Below, piece by piece: positions 41,101 to 58,640 of a DNA stretch of 64,000 bases. A program made the translations under genes and the position numbers. Numbering within the stretch: the stretch's first letter is position 1; every line of letters begins with the position of its first letter. This DNA is from Taudactylus pleione (lineage: Eukaryota > Chordata > Amphibia > Anura > Myobatrachidae). The DNA is taken from the NCBI GenBank assembly GCA_031769625.1, contig JAUIMM010000204.1, positions 874,001 to 938,000 of the forward strand. The letters run 5' to 3'. A model generated the notes under the pieces. It did not search any database. It saw only the letters and a program-made list of their open reading frames with translations, and was not told the origin of the DNA.

Positions 41101-44100
41101 GATATAGAAACATTTTTCACACATACAGGTACAGTTACATATAGAGACAGGGATACATATAGACACACACATATAGAGACAGGGTGACATATAGACACAC
41201 ACATATAGAGACAGGGATAGATATAGAAACATTTTTCACACATACAGGTATGGTTACATATAGAGACAGGGTTACATATAGAGACACACACATATAGAGA
41301 CAGGGTTACATATAGAGACACACACATATAGAGACAGGGTTACATATAGAGACAGGGTTACATATAGAGACACACACATATAGAGACAGGGTTACATAAA
41401 GAGACAGGGTTACATATAGAGACACACACATATAGAGACATGGTTACATATAGACACACACATATAGAGACAGGGTTACATATAGAGACACACACATATA
41501 GAGACAGGGTTACATATAGAGACACACACATATAGAGACAGGGTTACATATAGAGACACACATATAGATACACACATATAGAGACACACACATATAGAGT
41601 CACACATATATAGAGACAGGGTTACATATAGAGACACACACATATAGAGACAGGGATACATATAGAGACACACACATATAGAGACAGGGTTACATATAGA
41701 CACACACATATAGAGACACACACATATAGAGACAGGGTTACATATAGACACACACATATAGAGACAGGGTTACGTATAGAGACACACACATATAGAGACA
41801 CACACATATAGAGACAGGGTTACATATAGACACACACATATAGAGACAGGGTTACATATAGACACACACATATAGAGACAGGGTTACATATAGAGACACT
41901 CACATATAGAGACAGGGTTACATATAGAGACACACATATAGAGACAGGGTTACATATAGACACACACATATAGAAACAGGGTTACATATAGACACACACA
42001 TATAGAGACAGGGTTACATATAGAGACAGGGTTACATATAGAGACACATATAGAGACACACACATATAGAGACAGGGTTACATATAGAGACGGGGTTACA
42101 TATAGACACACACATATAGAGACAGGGTTACATATAGACACACACATATAGAGACAGGGTTACATATAGACACACACATATAGAGACAGGGTTACATATA
42201 GAAACATTTTTCACACATACAGGTACGGTTACATATAGAGACAGGGTTACATATAGAGACACACACATACAGAGACAGGGTTACATATAGAGACAGGGTT
42301 ACATATAGAGACACACATATAGAGACAGGGTTACATATATAGACACACACAGATAGAGACACACATATATAGAGACAGGGTTACATATAGACACACATAT
42401 AGAGACAGGTTTACATATAGACACACACATATAGAGACAGGGTTACATATAGAGACACACACATATAGAGACAGGGTTACATATAGAGACACACACATAT
42501 AGAGACACACACATATAGAGACAGGGTTACATATAGACACACACATATAGAGAAAGGGTTACATATAGAGGCACACACATATAGAGACAGGGTTACATAT
42601 AGACACACATATAGAGACAGGTTTACATATAGACACACACATATAGAGACAGGGTTACATATAGAGACACACACATATAGAGACACACATATATAGAGAC
42701 AGGGTTACATATAGACACACATATAGAGACAGGTTTACATATAGACACACACATATAGAGACAGGCTTACATATAGAGACACACACATATAGAGACAGGG
42801 TTACATATAGAGACACACACATATAGAGACACACACATATAGAGACAGGGTTACATATAGACACACACATATAGAGACAGGGTTACATATAGAGGCACAC
42901 ACATATAGAGACAGGGTTACATATAGACACACATATAGAGACAGGTTTACATATAGACACACACATATAGAGACAGGGTTACATATAGAGACACACACAT
43001 ATAGAGACAGGGTTACATATAGAGACACACACATATAGAGACACACACATATAGAGACAGGGTTACATATAGAGACACACACATATAGAGACAGGGTTAC
43101 ATATAGACACACACATATAGAGACAGGGTTACATATAGAGGCACACACATATGGAGACAGGGTTACATATAGACACACATATAGAGACCGGTTTACATAT
43201 AGACACACACATATAGAGACAGGGTTACATATTGAGACACACACATATAGAGACAGGGTTACATATAGAGACACAAACATATAGAGACAGGGTTACATAT
43301 AGAGACGCACACATATAGAGACAGGGTTACACATAGACACACACATATAGAGACAGGGTTACATATAGACACACACAAATAGAGACAGGGTTACATATAG
43401 AGACAGGGTTACATATAGAGACACATATAGATACACACACATATAGAGACAGGGTTACATATAGAGACGGGGTTACATATAGACACACACATATAGAGAC
43501 AGGGTTACATATAGACACACACATATAGAGACAGGGTTACATATAGAGACACACACATATAGAGACAGGGTTACATATAGAGACACACACATATAGAGAC
43601 ACACACATATAGAGACAGGGTTACATATAGACACACACATATAGAAACAGGGTTACATATAGAGACACATATAGAGACACACACATATAGAGACAGGGTT
43701 ACATATAGAGACGGGGTTACATATAGACACACACAAATAGAGACAGGGTTACATATAGACACACACATATAGAGACAGGGTTACATATAGAGACACACAC
43801 ATATAGAGACAGGGTTACATATAGACACACACATATAGAGACAGGGTTACATATAGAGACACACACATATAGAGACAGGGTTACATATAGAGACACACAC
43901 ATATAGAGACACACACATATAGAGACAGGGTTACATATAGACACACACATATAGAAACAGGGTTACATATAGAGACACATATAGAGACACACACATATAG
44001 AGACAGGGTTACATATAGAGACGGGGTTACATATAGACACACACAAATAGAGACAGGGTTACATATAGACACACACATATAGAGACGGGGTTAGATATCG

Positions 44101-44169
44101 AAACATTTTTCACACATACAGGTACGGTTACATATAGAGACAGGGTTACATATAGAGACACACACATAC

Positions 44170-46525
44170 AGAGACAGGGTTACATATAGAGACAGGGTTA
44201 CATATAGAGACACACACATATAGAGACACACACATATAGACACACACATATAGAGACAGGGTTACATATAGACACACATATGGAGACAGGGTTACATATA
44301 AAGACACACACATATAGAGACAGGGTTACATATAGACACACACATATAGAGACACACATATATAGAGACAGGGTTACATATAGAGACACATATAGAGACA
44401 CACACATATAGAGACAGGGTTACATATAGAGACACACATAGAGACAGTGTTACATATAGAGACACACACATATAGAGACACAGACATATAGAGACGGGGT
44501 TACATATAGACACACACATATAGAGACAGGGTTACATATAGACACACACATAGAGACAGGGTTAGATATAGAAACATTTTTCACACATACAGGTACGGTT
44601 ACATATAGAGACAGGGTTACATATAGACAAACACATATAGAGACAGGGTTACATATAGACACACACATATAGAGACAGGGTTAGATATAGAAACATTTTT
44701 CACACATACAGGTACGGTTACATATAGAGACAGGGTTACATATAGAGACACACATATAGAGACACACATATAGAGACGGGGTTACATATAGAGACAGGGT
44801 TACATATAGAGACACACACATATAGAGACAGGGTTACATATAGACACACACATATAGAGACAGGGTTAAATATAGAGACGCACACATATAGAGACAGGGT
44901 TACATATAGAGACACACATATAGATACACACATATAGAGACACACACATATATAGACACACACATATAGAGACAGGGTTACATATAGACACACACATATA
45001 GAGACAGGGTTACATATAGACACACACATATAGAGACAGGGTTACATATAGAGACACACACATATAGAGACAGGGTTACATATAGAGACACACACATATA
45101 GAGACAGGGTTACATATAGACACACACATATAGAGACAGGGTTACATATAGACACACATATAGAGACAGGGTTACATATAGAGACAGGGTTACATATAGA
45201 GACACATATTGAGACACACTCATATAGAGACAGGGTTACATATAGAGACGGGGTTACATATAGACACACACATATAGAGACAGGGTTACATATAGACACA
45301 CACATATAGAGACAGGGTTACATATAGACACACACATATAGAGACAGGGTTAGATATAGAAACATTTTTCACACATACAGGTACGGTTACATATAGAGAC
45401 AGGGTTACATATAGAGACACACACATACAGAGACAGGGTTACATATAGAGACAGGGTTACATATAGAGACACACACATATAGAGACACACACATATAGAG
45501 ACAGGGTTACATATAGACACACACATATAGAGACAGGGTTACATATAAAGACACACACATATAGAGACACACATATATAGAGACAGGGTTACATATAGAC
45601 ACACATATAGAGACAGGATTACATATAGAGACACACACATATAGAGACAGGGTTACATATAGAGACACACACATATAGAGACACACACATATAGAGACAG
45701 GGTTACATATAGACACACACATATAGAGACAGGGTTACATATAGAGGCACACAAATATAGAGACAGGGTTACATATAGACACACATATAGAGACAGGTTT
45801 ACATATAGACACACACATATAGAGATAGGGTTACATATAGAGACACACACATATAGAGACAGGGTTACATATAGAGACACACACATATAGAGACACACAC
45901 ATATAGAGACAGGGTTACATATAGACACACACATATAGAGACAGGGTTACATATAGAGACAGGGTTACATATAGAGACACATATAGAGACACACACATAT
46001 AGAGACAGGGTTACATATAGAGACAGGGTTACATATAGACACACACATATAGAGACAGGGTTACATATAGACACACACATATAGAGATAGGGTTAGATAT
46101 CGAAACATTTTTCACACATACAGGTACGGTTACATATAGAGACAGGGTTACATATAGAGACACACACATACAGAGACAGGGTTACATATAGAGACAGGGT
46201 TACATATAGAGACACACACATATAGAGACACACACATATAGACACACACATATAGAGACAGGGTTACATATAGACACACACATATAGAGACAGGGTTACA
46301 TATAAAGACACACACATATAGAGACAGGGTTACATATAGACACACACATATAGAGACACACATATATAGAGACAGGGTTACATATAGAGACACATATAGA
46401 GACACACACATATAGAGACAGGGTTACATATAGAGACACACATAGAGACAGGGTTACATATAGAGACACACACATATAGAGACACAGACATATAGAGACG
46501 GTGTTACATATAGACACACACATAT
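44170..46525. repeat. 2,356-bp tandem duplication, unit 1
   Basis: Every marker here recurs at +2,356, including the monomer CACATATGGAGAC, the shortened ACACATAGAGACAGTG, the C1 pair with CACATAGAGACAGGG between, and ATATTGAGACACACTCAT. The shift is constant, so no net length change has occurred since the duplication. Confidence 0.82.
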
Positions 46526-48581
46526 AGAGACAGGGTTACATATAGAGACAGGGTTACATATAGAGACACACACATATAGAGACACACACATATAGACACA
46601 CACATATAGAGACAGGGTTACATATAGACACACATATGGAGACAGGGTTACATATAAAGACACACACATATAGAGACAGGGTTACATATAGACACACACA
46701 TATAGAGACACACATATATAGAGACAGGGTTACATATAGAGACACATATAGAGACACACACATATAGAGACAGGGTTACATATAGAGACACACATAGAGA
46801 CAGTGTTACATATAGAGACACACACATATAGAGACACAGACATATAGAGACGGGGTTACATATAGACACACACATATAGAGACAGGGTTACATATAGACA
46901 CACACATAGAGACAGGGTTAGATATAGAAACATTTTTCACACATACAGGTACGGTTACATTTAGAGACAGGGTTACATATAGACAAACACATATAGAGAC
47001 AGGGTTACATATAGACACACACATATAGAGACAGGGTTAGATATAGAAACATTTTTCACACATACAGGTACGGTTACATATAGAGACAGGGTTACATATA
47101 GAGACACACATATAGAGACACACATATAGAGACGGGGTTACATATAGAGACAGGGTTACATATAGAGACACACACATATAGAGACAGGGTTACATATAGA
47201 CACACACATATAGAGACAGGGTTAAATATAGAGACGCACACATATAGAGACAGGGTTACATATAGAGACACACATATAGATACACACATATAGAGACACA
47301 CACATATATAGACACACACATATAGAGACAGGGTTACATATAGACACACACATATAGAGACAGGGTTACATATAGACACACACATATAGAGACAGGGTTA
47401 CATATAGAGACACACACATATAGAGACAGGGTTACATATAGAGACACACACATATAGAGACAGGGTTACATATAGACACACACATATAGAGACAGGGTTA
47501 CATATAGACACACATATAGAGACAGGGTTACATATAGAGACAGGGTTACATATAGAGACACATATTGAGACACACTCATATAGAGACAGGGTTACATATA
47601 GAGACGGGGTTACATATAGACACACACATATAGAGACAGGGTTACATATAGACACACACATATAGAGACAGGGTTACATATAGACACACACATATAGAGA
47701 CAGGGTTAGATATAGAAACATTTTTCACACATACAGGTACGGTTACATATAGAGACAGGGTTACATATAGAGACACACACATACAGAGACAGGGTTACAT
47801 ATAGAGACAGGGTTACATATAGAGACACACACATATAGAGACACACACATATAGAGACAGGGTTACATATAGACACACACATATAGAGACAGGGTTACAT
47901 ATAAAGACACACACATATAGAGACACACATATATAGAGACAGGGTTACATATAGACACACATATAGAGACAGGATTACATATAGAGACACACACATATAG
48001 AGACAGGGTTACATATAGAGACACACACATATAGAGACACACACATATAGAGACAGGGTTACATATAGACACACACATATAGAGACAGGGTTACATATAG
48101 AGGCACACAAATATAGAGACAGGGTTACATATAGACACACATATAGAGACAGGTTTACATATAGACACACACATATAGAGATAGGGTTACATATAGAGAC
48201 ACACACATATAGAGACAGGGTTACATATAGAGACACACACATATAGAGACACACACATATAGAGACAGGGTTACATATAGACACACACATATAGAGACAG
48301 GGTTACATATAGAGACAGGGTTACATATAGAGACACATATAGAGACACACACATATAGAGACAGGGTTACATATAGAGACAGGGTTACATATAGACACAC
48401 ACATATAGAGACAGGGTTACATATAGACACACACATATAGAGATAGGGTTAGATATCGAAACATTTTTCACACATACAGGTACGGTTACATATAGAGACA
48501 GGGTTACATATAGAGACACACACATACAGAGACAGGGTTACATATAGAGACAGAGTTACATATAGAGACACACACATATAG
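46526..48581. repeat. 2,356-bp tandem duplication, unit 2 (partial, overlaps the 1,258-bp pair)
   Basis: This unit matches the first about 2.06 kb of continuing homology, then breaks at about 48,582, exactly where the 1,258-bp tandem copy begins. Differences are few, for example a C1 spacer followed by GGTTACATTTAGAGAC at about 46,965. Confidence 0.8.
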
Positions 48582-48582
48582 A
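47325..48582. repeat. 1,258-bp tandem duplication, unit 1
   Basis: This stretch is repeated at +1,258 without register change. It contains ATATTGAGACACACTCAT, a C1 spacer, the monomer AGGCACACAAATAT and a GATATCGAAAC-type C1 spacer near its end, followed by AGAGACAGAGTT. Confidence 0.82.
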
Positions 48583-49840
48583 GACAGGGTTACATATAGA
48601 GACACACACATATAGAGACAGGGTTACATATAGACACACACATATAGAGACAGGGTTACATATAGAGACACACACATATAGAGACAGGGTTACATATAGA
48701 GACACACACATATAGAGACAGGGTTACATATAGACACACACATATAGAGACAGGGTTACATATAGACACACATATAGAGACAGGGTTACATATAGAGACA
48801 GGGTTACATATAGAGACACATATTGAGACACACTCATATAGAGACAGGGTTACATATAGAGACGGGGTTACATATAGACACACACATATAGAGACAGGGT
48901 TACATATAGACACACACATATAGAGACAGGGTTACATATAGACACACACATATAGAGACAGGGTTAGATATAGAAACATTTTTCACACATACAGGTACGG
49001 TTACATATAGAGACAGGGTTACATATAGAGACACACACATACAGAGACAGGGTTACATATAGAGACAGGGTTACATATAGAGACACACACATATAGAGAC
49101 ACACACATATAGAGACAGGGTTACATATAGACACACACATATAGAGACAGGGTTACATATAAAGACACACACATATAGAGACACACATATATAGAGACAG
49201 GGTTACATATAGACACACATATAGAGACAGGATTACATATAGAGACACACACATATAGAGACAGGGTTACATATAGAGACACACACATATAGAGACACAC
49301 ACATATAGAGACAGGGTTACATATAGACACACACATATAGAGACAGGGTTACATATAGAGGCACACAAATATAGAGACAGGGTTACATATAGACACACAT
49401 ATAGAGACAGGTTTACATATAGACACACACATATAGAGATAGGGTTACATATAGAGACACACACATATAGAGACAGGGTTACATATAGAGACACACACAT
49501 ATAGAGACACACACATATAGAGACAGGGTTACATATAGACACACACATATAGAGACAGGGTTACATATAGAGACAGGGTTACATATAGAGACACATATAG
49601 AGACACACACATATAGAGACAGGGTTACATATAGAGACAGGGTTACATATAGACACACACATATAGAGACAGGGTTACATATAGACACACACATATAGAG
49701 ATAGGGTTAGATATCGAAACATTTTTCACACATACAGGTACGGTTACATATAGAGACAGGGTTACATATAGAGACACACACATACAGAGACAGGGTTACA
49801 TATAGAGACAGAGTTACATATAGAGACACACACATATAGA
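48583..49840. repeat. 1,258-bp tandem duplication, unit 2
   Basis: This is the head-to-tail copy of the preceding unit, and I found no difference by eye over the landmarks checked. After about 49,840 the sequence resumes the order seen after 46,226, so the 1,258 bp were added inside an older, longer repeat (46,148 onward matches 49,762 onward at 3,614 = 2,356 + 1,258). Confidence 0.82.
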
Positions 49841-52800
49841 GACACACACATATAGACACACACATATAGAGACAGGGTTACATATAGACACACACATATA
49901 GAGACAGGGTTACATATAAAGACACACACATATAGAGACAGGGTTACATATAGACACACACATATAGAGACACACATATATAGAGACAGGGTTACATATA
50001 GAGACACATATAGAGACACACACATATAGAGACAGGGTTACATATAGAGACACACATAGAGACAGGGTTACATATAGAGACACACACATATAGAGACACA
50101 GACATATAGAGACGGTGTTACATATAGACACACACATATAGAGACAGGGTTACATATAGACACACACATAAAGAGACAGGGTTACATATAGACACACACA
50201 TATAGAGACAGGGTTAGATATAGAAACATTTTTCACACATAAAGGTACGGTTACATATAGAGACAGGGTTACATATAGACAAACACATATAGAGACAGGG
50301 TTACATATAGACACACACATATAGAGACAGGGTTAGATATAGAAACATTTTTCACACATACAGGTACGGTTACATATAGAGACAGGGTTACATATAGAGA
50401 CGCACACATATAGAGAAAGGGTTACATATAGAGACACACACATATAGAGACAGGGTTACATATAGAGACAGGGTTACATATAGAGACACACATATAGAGA
50501 CACACATATAGAGACAGGGTTACATATAGAGACACACACATATAGTGACAGGGTTACATATAGACACACACATATAGAGACAGGGTTACATATAGAGACA
50601 CACACATATAAAGACAGGGTTACATATAGAGACACACATATAGATACACACATATAGAGACACACACATATAGAGACAGGGTTACATATAGAGACACACA
50701 CATATAGAGACAGGGATACATATAGAGACACACACATATAGAGACAGGGTTACATATAGACACACACATATAGAGACACACACATATAGAGACAGGGTTA
50801 CATATAGACACACACATATAGAGACAGGGTTACGTATAGAGACACACACATATAGAGACACACAAATATAGAGACAGAGTTACATATAGACACACACATA
50901 TAGAGACAGGGTTACATATAGACACACACATATAGAGACAGGGTTACATATAGAGACACACACATATAGAGACAGGGTTACATATATAGACACACACATA
51001 TAGAGACAGGGTTACATATAGACACACACATATAGAGACAGGGTTACATATAGACACACACATATAGAGACAGGGTTACATATAGAGACAGGGTTACATA
51101 TAGAGACACATATAGAGACACACACATATAGAGACAGGGTTACATATAGAGACGGGGTTACATATAGACACACACATATAGAGACAGGGTTACATATAGA
51201 CACACACATATAGAGACAGGGATACATATAGACACACACATATAGAGACAGGGTTAGATATAGAAACATTTTTCACACATACAGGTACGGTTACATATAG
51301 AGACAGGGTTACATATAGAGACACACACATACAGAGTCAGGGTTACATATAGAGACACACACATATAGAGACACACACATATAGAGACAGGGTTACATAT
51401 AGACACACACATATAGAGACAGGGTTACATATAAAGATACACACATATAGAGACACACATATATAGAGACAGGGTTACATATAGAGACACATATAGAGAC
51501 ACACACATATAGAGAAAGGGTTACATATAGACACACACATATAGAGACAGGGTTACATATAGAGACACACACATATAGAGACACAGACATATAGAGACAG
51601 GGTTACCTATAGACACACACATATAGAGACAGGGTAACATATAGAGACAGGGTTAGATATAGAAACATTTTTCACACATACAGGTACGGTTACATATAGA
51701 GACAGGGATACATATAGACACACACATATAGAGACAGGGTTACATATAGACACACACATATAGAGACAGGGATAGATATAGAAACATTTTTCACACATAC
51801 AGGTATGGTTACATATAGAGACAGGGTTACATATAGAGACACACACATATAGAGACAGGGTTACATATAGAGACACACACATATAGAGACAGGGTTACAT
51901 ATAGAGACAGGGTTACATATAGAGACACACATATTGAGACACACACATATAGAGACAGGGTTACATAAAGAGACAGGGTTACATATAGAGACACACACAT
52001 ATAGAGACAGGGTTACATATAGACACACACATATAGAGACAGGGTTACATATAGAGACACACACATATAGAGACAGGGTTACATATAGAGACACACATAT
52101 AGATACACACATATAGAGACACACATATAGAGTCACACATATATATAGAGACAGGGTTACATATAGAGACACACACATATAGAGACAGGGATACATATAG
52201 AGACACACACATATAGAGACAGGGTTACATATAGACACACACATATAGAGACACACACATATAGAGACAGGGTTACATATAGAGACACACACATATAGAG
52301 ACAGGGTTACATATAGAGACACACACATATAGAGACACACACATATAGAGACAGGGTTACATATAGACACACACATATAGAGACAGGGTTACATATAGAG
52401 GCACACACATATAGAGACAGGGTTACATATAGACACACATATAGAGACAGGTTTACATATAGACACACACATATAGAGACAGGGTTACATATAGAGACAC
52501 ACACATATAGAGACAGGGTTACATATAGAGACACACACATATAGAGACACACACATATAGAGACAGGGTTACATATAGAGACACACACATATAGAGACAG
52601 GGTTACATATAGACACACACATATAGAGACAGGGTTACATATAGAGGCACACACATATGGAGACAGGGTTACATATAGACACACATATAGAGACCGGTTT
52701 ACATATAGACACACACATATAGAGACAGGGTTACATATAGAGACACACACATATAGAGACAGGGTTACATATAGAGACACACACATATAGAGACAGGGTT

Positions 52801-52849
52801 ACATACAGAGACACACACATATAGAGACAGGGTTACACATAGAGACACA

Positions 52850-54250
52850 CATATAGAGACAGGGTTACATATAGACACACACAAATAGAGACAGGGTTAC
52901 ATATAGAGACAGGGTTACATATAGAGACACATATAGAGACACACACATATAGAGACAGGGTTACATATAGAGACGGGGTTACATATAGACACACACATAT
53001 AGAGACAGGGTTACATATAGACACACACATATAGAGACAGGGTTACATATAGAGACACACACATATAGAGACAGGGTTACATATAGAGACACACACATAT
53101 AGAGACACACACATATAGAGACAGGGTTACATATAGACACACACATATAGAGACAGGGTTACATATAGAGACAGTGTTACATATAGAGACACATATAGAG
53201 ACACACACATATAGAGACAGGGTTACATATAGAGACGGGGTTACATATAGACACACACAAATAGAGACAGGGTTACATATAGACACACACATATAGAGAC
53301 AGGGTTAGATATCGAAACATTTTTCACACATACAGGTACGGTTACATATAGAGACAGGGTTACATATAGAGACACACACATACAGAGACAGGGTTACATA
53401 TAGAGACAGGGTTACATATAGAGACACACACATATAGACACACACATATAGAGACAGGGTTACATATAGACACACACATATGGAGACAGGGTTACATATA
53501 AAGACACACACATATAGAGACAGGGTTACATATAGACACACACATATAGAGACACACATATATAGAGACAGGGTTACATATAGAGACACATATAGAGACA
53601 CACACATATAGAGACAGGGTTACATATAGAGACACACATAGAGACAGGGTTACATATAGAGACACACACATATAGAGACACAGACATATAGAGACGGGGT
53701 TACATATAGACACACACCTATAGAGACAGGGTTACATATAGACACACACATATAGAGACAGGGTTACATATAGACACACACATAGAGACAGGGTTAGATA
53801 TAGAAACATTTTTCACACATACAGGTACGGTTACATATAGAGACAGGGTTACATATAGACAAACACATATAGAGACAGGGTTACATATAGACACACACAT
53901 ATAGAGACAGGGTTAGATATAGAAACATTTTTCACACATACAGGTACGGTTACATATAGAGACAGGGTTACATATAGAGACACACATATAGAGACACACA
54001 TATAGAGACGGGGTTACATATAGAGACTTTGTTACATATAGAGACACACACATATAGAGACAGGGTTACATATAGACACACACATATAGGGACAGGGTTA
54101 CATATAGAGACGCACACATATAGAGACAGGGTTACATATAGAGACACACATATAGATACACACATATAGAGACACACACATATAGAGACACACACATATA
54201 GAGACAGGGTTACATATAGAGACACACACATATAGAGACAGGGATACATA
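52850..54250. repeat. 1.4 kb block duplicated at about +4.4 kb (first copy)
   Basis: The shift is 4,386 bp at the left and 4,402 bp at the right, so one 16-bp monomer was gained or lost. Shared private variants are AGACAGTGTT, CACACACCTATAGAGAC and AGAGACTTTGTTAC (54,023-54,034 and 58,426-58,437). Confidence 0.75.
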
Positions 54251-57235
54251 TAGAGACACACACATATAGAGACAGGGTTACATATAGACACACACATATA
54301 GAGACAGGGTTACGTATATAGACACACACATATAGAGACAGGGTTACATATAGACACACACATATAGAGACAGGGTTACATATAGACATACACATATAGA
54401 GACAGGGTTACATATAGACATACACATTTAGAGACAGGGTTACATATAGAGACACACACATATAGAGACAGGGTTACATATAGAGACACACACAGATAGA
54501 GACAGGGTTACATATAGACACACACATATAGAGACAGGGTTACATATAGACACACACATATAGAGACAGGGTTACATATAGAGACAGGGTTACATATAGA
54601 GACATATATAGAGACACACTCATATAGAGACAGGGTTACATATAGAGACGGGGTTACATATAGACACACACATATAGAGACAGCGTTACATATAGACACA
54701 CACATACAGAGACAGGGTTACATATAGACACACACATATAGAGACAGGGTTAGATATAGAAACATTTTTCACACATACAGGTACGGTTACATATAGAGAC
54801 AGGGTTACATATAGAGACACACACATACAGAGACAGGGTTACATATAGAGACAGGATTACATATAGAGACACACACATATAGAGACACACACATATAGAG
54901 ACAGGGTTACATATAGACACACACATATAGAGACAGGGTTACATATAAAGACACACACATATAGAGACACACATATATAGAGACAGGGTTACATATAGAC
55001 ACACATATAGAGACAGGTTTACATATAGACACACATATAGAGACAGGGTTACATATAGACACACACATATAGAGACAGGGTTACATATAGAGGCACACAA
55101 ATATAGAGACAGGGTTACATATAGACACACATATAGAGACAGGTTTACATATAGACACACACATATAGAGATAGGGTTACATATCGAGACACACACATAT
55201 AGAGACAGGGTTACATATAGAGACACACACATATAGAGACACACACATATAGAGACAGGGTTACATATAGACACACACATATAGAGACAGGGTTACATAT
55301 AGAGACAGGGTTACATATAGAGACACATATAGAGACACACACATATAGAGACAGGGTTACATATAGATACGGGGTTACATATAGACACACACATATAGAG
55401 ACAGGGTTACATATAGACACACACATATAGAGACAGGGTTAGATATCGAAACATTTTTCACACATACAGGTACGGTTACATATAGAGACAGGGTTACATA
55501 TAGAGACACACACATACAGAGACAGGGTTACATATAGAGACAGGGTTACATATAGAGACACACATATAGAGACACACACATATAGACACACACATATAGA
55601 GACAGGGTTACATATAGACACACACATATAGAGACAGGGTTACATATAAAGACACACACATATAGAGACAGGGTTACATATAGACACACACTTATAGAGA
55701 CACACATATATAGAGACAGGGTTACATATAGAGACACATATAGAGACACACACATATAGAGACAGGGTTACATATAGAGACACACATAGAGACAGGGTTA
55801 CATATAGAGACACACACATATAGAGACACAGACATATAGAGACAGGGTTACATATAGACACACACATATAGAGACAGGGTTACATATAGACACACACATA
55901 AAGAGACAGGGTTACATATAGACACACACATATAGAGACAGGGTTAGATATAGAAACATTTTTCACACATAAAGGTACGGTTACATATAGAGACAGGGTT
56001 ACATACAGACAAACACATATAGAGACAGGGTTACATATAGACACACACATATAGAGACAGGGTTAGATATAGAAACATTTTTCACACATACAGGTACGGT
56101 TACATATAGAGACAGGGTTACATATAGAGACAGGGTTACATATAGAGACGCACACATATAGAGAAAGGGTTACATATAGAGACACACACATATAGAGACA
56201 GGGTTACATATAGAGACAGGGTTACATATAGAGACACACATATAGAGACACACATATAGAGACAGGGTTACATATAGAGACACACACAAATAGTGACAGG
56301 GTTACATATAGACACACACATAAAGAGACAGGGTTACATATAGAGACACACACATATAAAGACAGGGTTACATATAGAGACACACATATAGATACACACA
56401 TATAGAGACACACACATATAGAGACACACACATATAGAGACAGGGTTACATATAGAGACACACACATATAGAGACAGGGATACATATAGAGACACACACA
56501 TATAGAGACAGGGTTACATATAGACACACACAGATAGAGACACACACATATAGAGACAGGGTTACATATAGACACACACATATAGAGACAGGGTTACGTA
56601 TAGAGACACACACATATAGAGACACACACATATAGAGACACACACATATAGAGACAGAGTTACATATAGAGACACACACATATAGAGACAGGGTTACATA
56701 TAGACACACACATATAGAGACAGGGTTACATATAGACACACACATATAGAGACAGGGTTACATATAGACACACACATATAGAGACAGGGTTACATATAGA
56801 GACAGGGTTACATATAGAGACACATATAGAGACACACACATATAGAGACAGGGTTACATATAGAGACGGGGTTACATATAGACACACACATATAGAGACA
56901 GGGTTACATATAGACACACACATATAGAGACAGGGTTACATATAGACACACACATATAGAGACAGGGTTAGATATAGAAACATTTTTCACACATACAGGT
57001 ACGGTTACATATAGAGACAGGGTTACATATAGAGACACACACATACAGAGTCAGGGTTACATATAGAGACACACACATATAGAGACAGGGTTACATATAG
57101 ACACACACATATAGAGACAGGGTTACATATAAAGATACACACATATAGAGACACACATATATAGAGACAGGGTTACATATAGAGACACATATAGAGACAC
57201 ACACATATAGAGAAAGGGTTACATATAGACACACA

Positions 57236-58640
57236 CATATAGAGACAGGGTTACATATAGACACACACAAATAGAGACAGGGTTACATATAGAGACAGGG
57301 TTATATATAGAGACACATATAGAGACACACACATATAGAGACAGGGTTACATATAGAGACGGGGTTACATATAGACACACACATATAGAGACAGGGTTAC
57401 ATATAGACACACACATATAGAGACAGGGTTACATATAGAGACACACACATATAGAGACAGGGTTACATATAGAGACACACACATATAGAGACACACACAT
57501 ATAGAGACAGGGTTACATATAGACACACACATATAGAGACAGGGTTACATATAGAGACAGTGTTACATATAGAGACACATATAGAGACACACACATATAG
57601 AGACAGGGTTACATATAGAGACGGGGTTACATATAGACACACACAAATAGAGACAGGGTTACATATAGACACACACATATAGAGACAGGGTTAGATATCA
57701 AAACATTTTTCACACATACAGGTACGGTTACATATAGAGACAGGGTTACATATAGAGACACACACATACAGAGACAGGGTTACATATAGAGACAGGGTTA
57801 CATATAGAGACACACACATATAGAGACACACACATATAGACACACACATATAGAGACAGGGTTACATATAGACACACACATATGGAGACAGGGTTACATA
57901 TAAAGACACACACATATAGAGACAGGGTTACATATAGACACACACATATAGAGACACACATATATAGAGACAGGGTTACATATAGAGACACATATAGAGA
58001 CACACACATATAGAGACAGGGTTACATATAGAGACACACATAGAGACAGGGTTACATATAGAGACACACACATATAGAGACACAGACATATAGAGACGGG
58101 GTTACATATAGACACACACCTATAGAGACAGGGTTACATATAGACACACACATATAGAGACAGGGTTACATATAGACACACACATAGAGACAGGGTTAGA
58201 TATAGAAACATTTTTCACACATACAGGTACGGTTACATATAGAGACAGGGTTACATATAGACAAACACATATAGAGACAGGGTTACATATAGACACACAC
58301 ATATAGAGACAGGGTTAGATATAGAAACATTTTTCACACATACAGGTACGGTTACATATAGAGACAGGGTTACATATAGAGACACACATATAGAGACACA
58401 CATATAGAGACGGGGTTACATATAGAGACTTTGTTACATATAGAGACACACACATATAGAGACAGGGTTACATATAGACACACACATATAGAGACAGGGT
58501 TACATATAGAGACGCACACATATAGAGACAGGGTTACATATAGAGACACACATATAGATACACACATATAGAGACACACACATATAGAGACACACACATA
58601 TAGAGACAGGGTTACATATAGAGACACACACATATAGAGA
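57236..58640. repeat. 1.4 kb block duplicated at about +4.4 kb (second copy)
   Basis: This is the partner of 52,850-54,250. A private change is GATATCAAAAC in a C1 spacer at about 57,697. Confidence 0.75.

Noticed and set aside
51934..52116. Plus-strand open frame of 60 codons (RHTHIETGLHIETHTYRD-like)
   Set aside because: It is a chance escape from the TAG in ATATAG through local monomer order, entirely within satellite and with no gene features.
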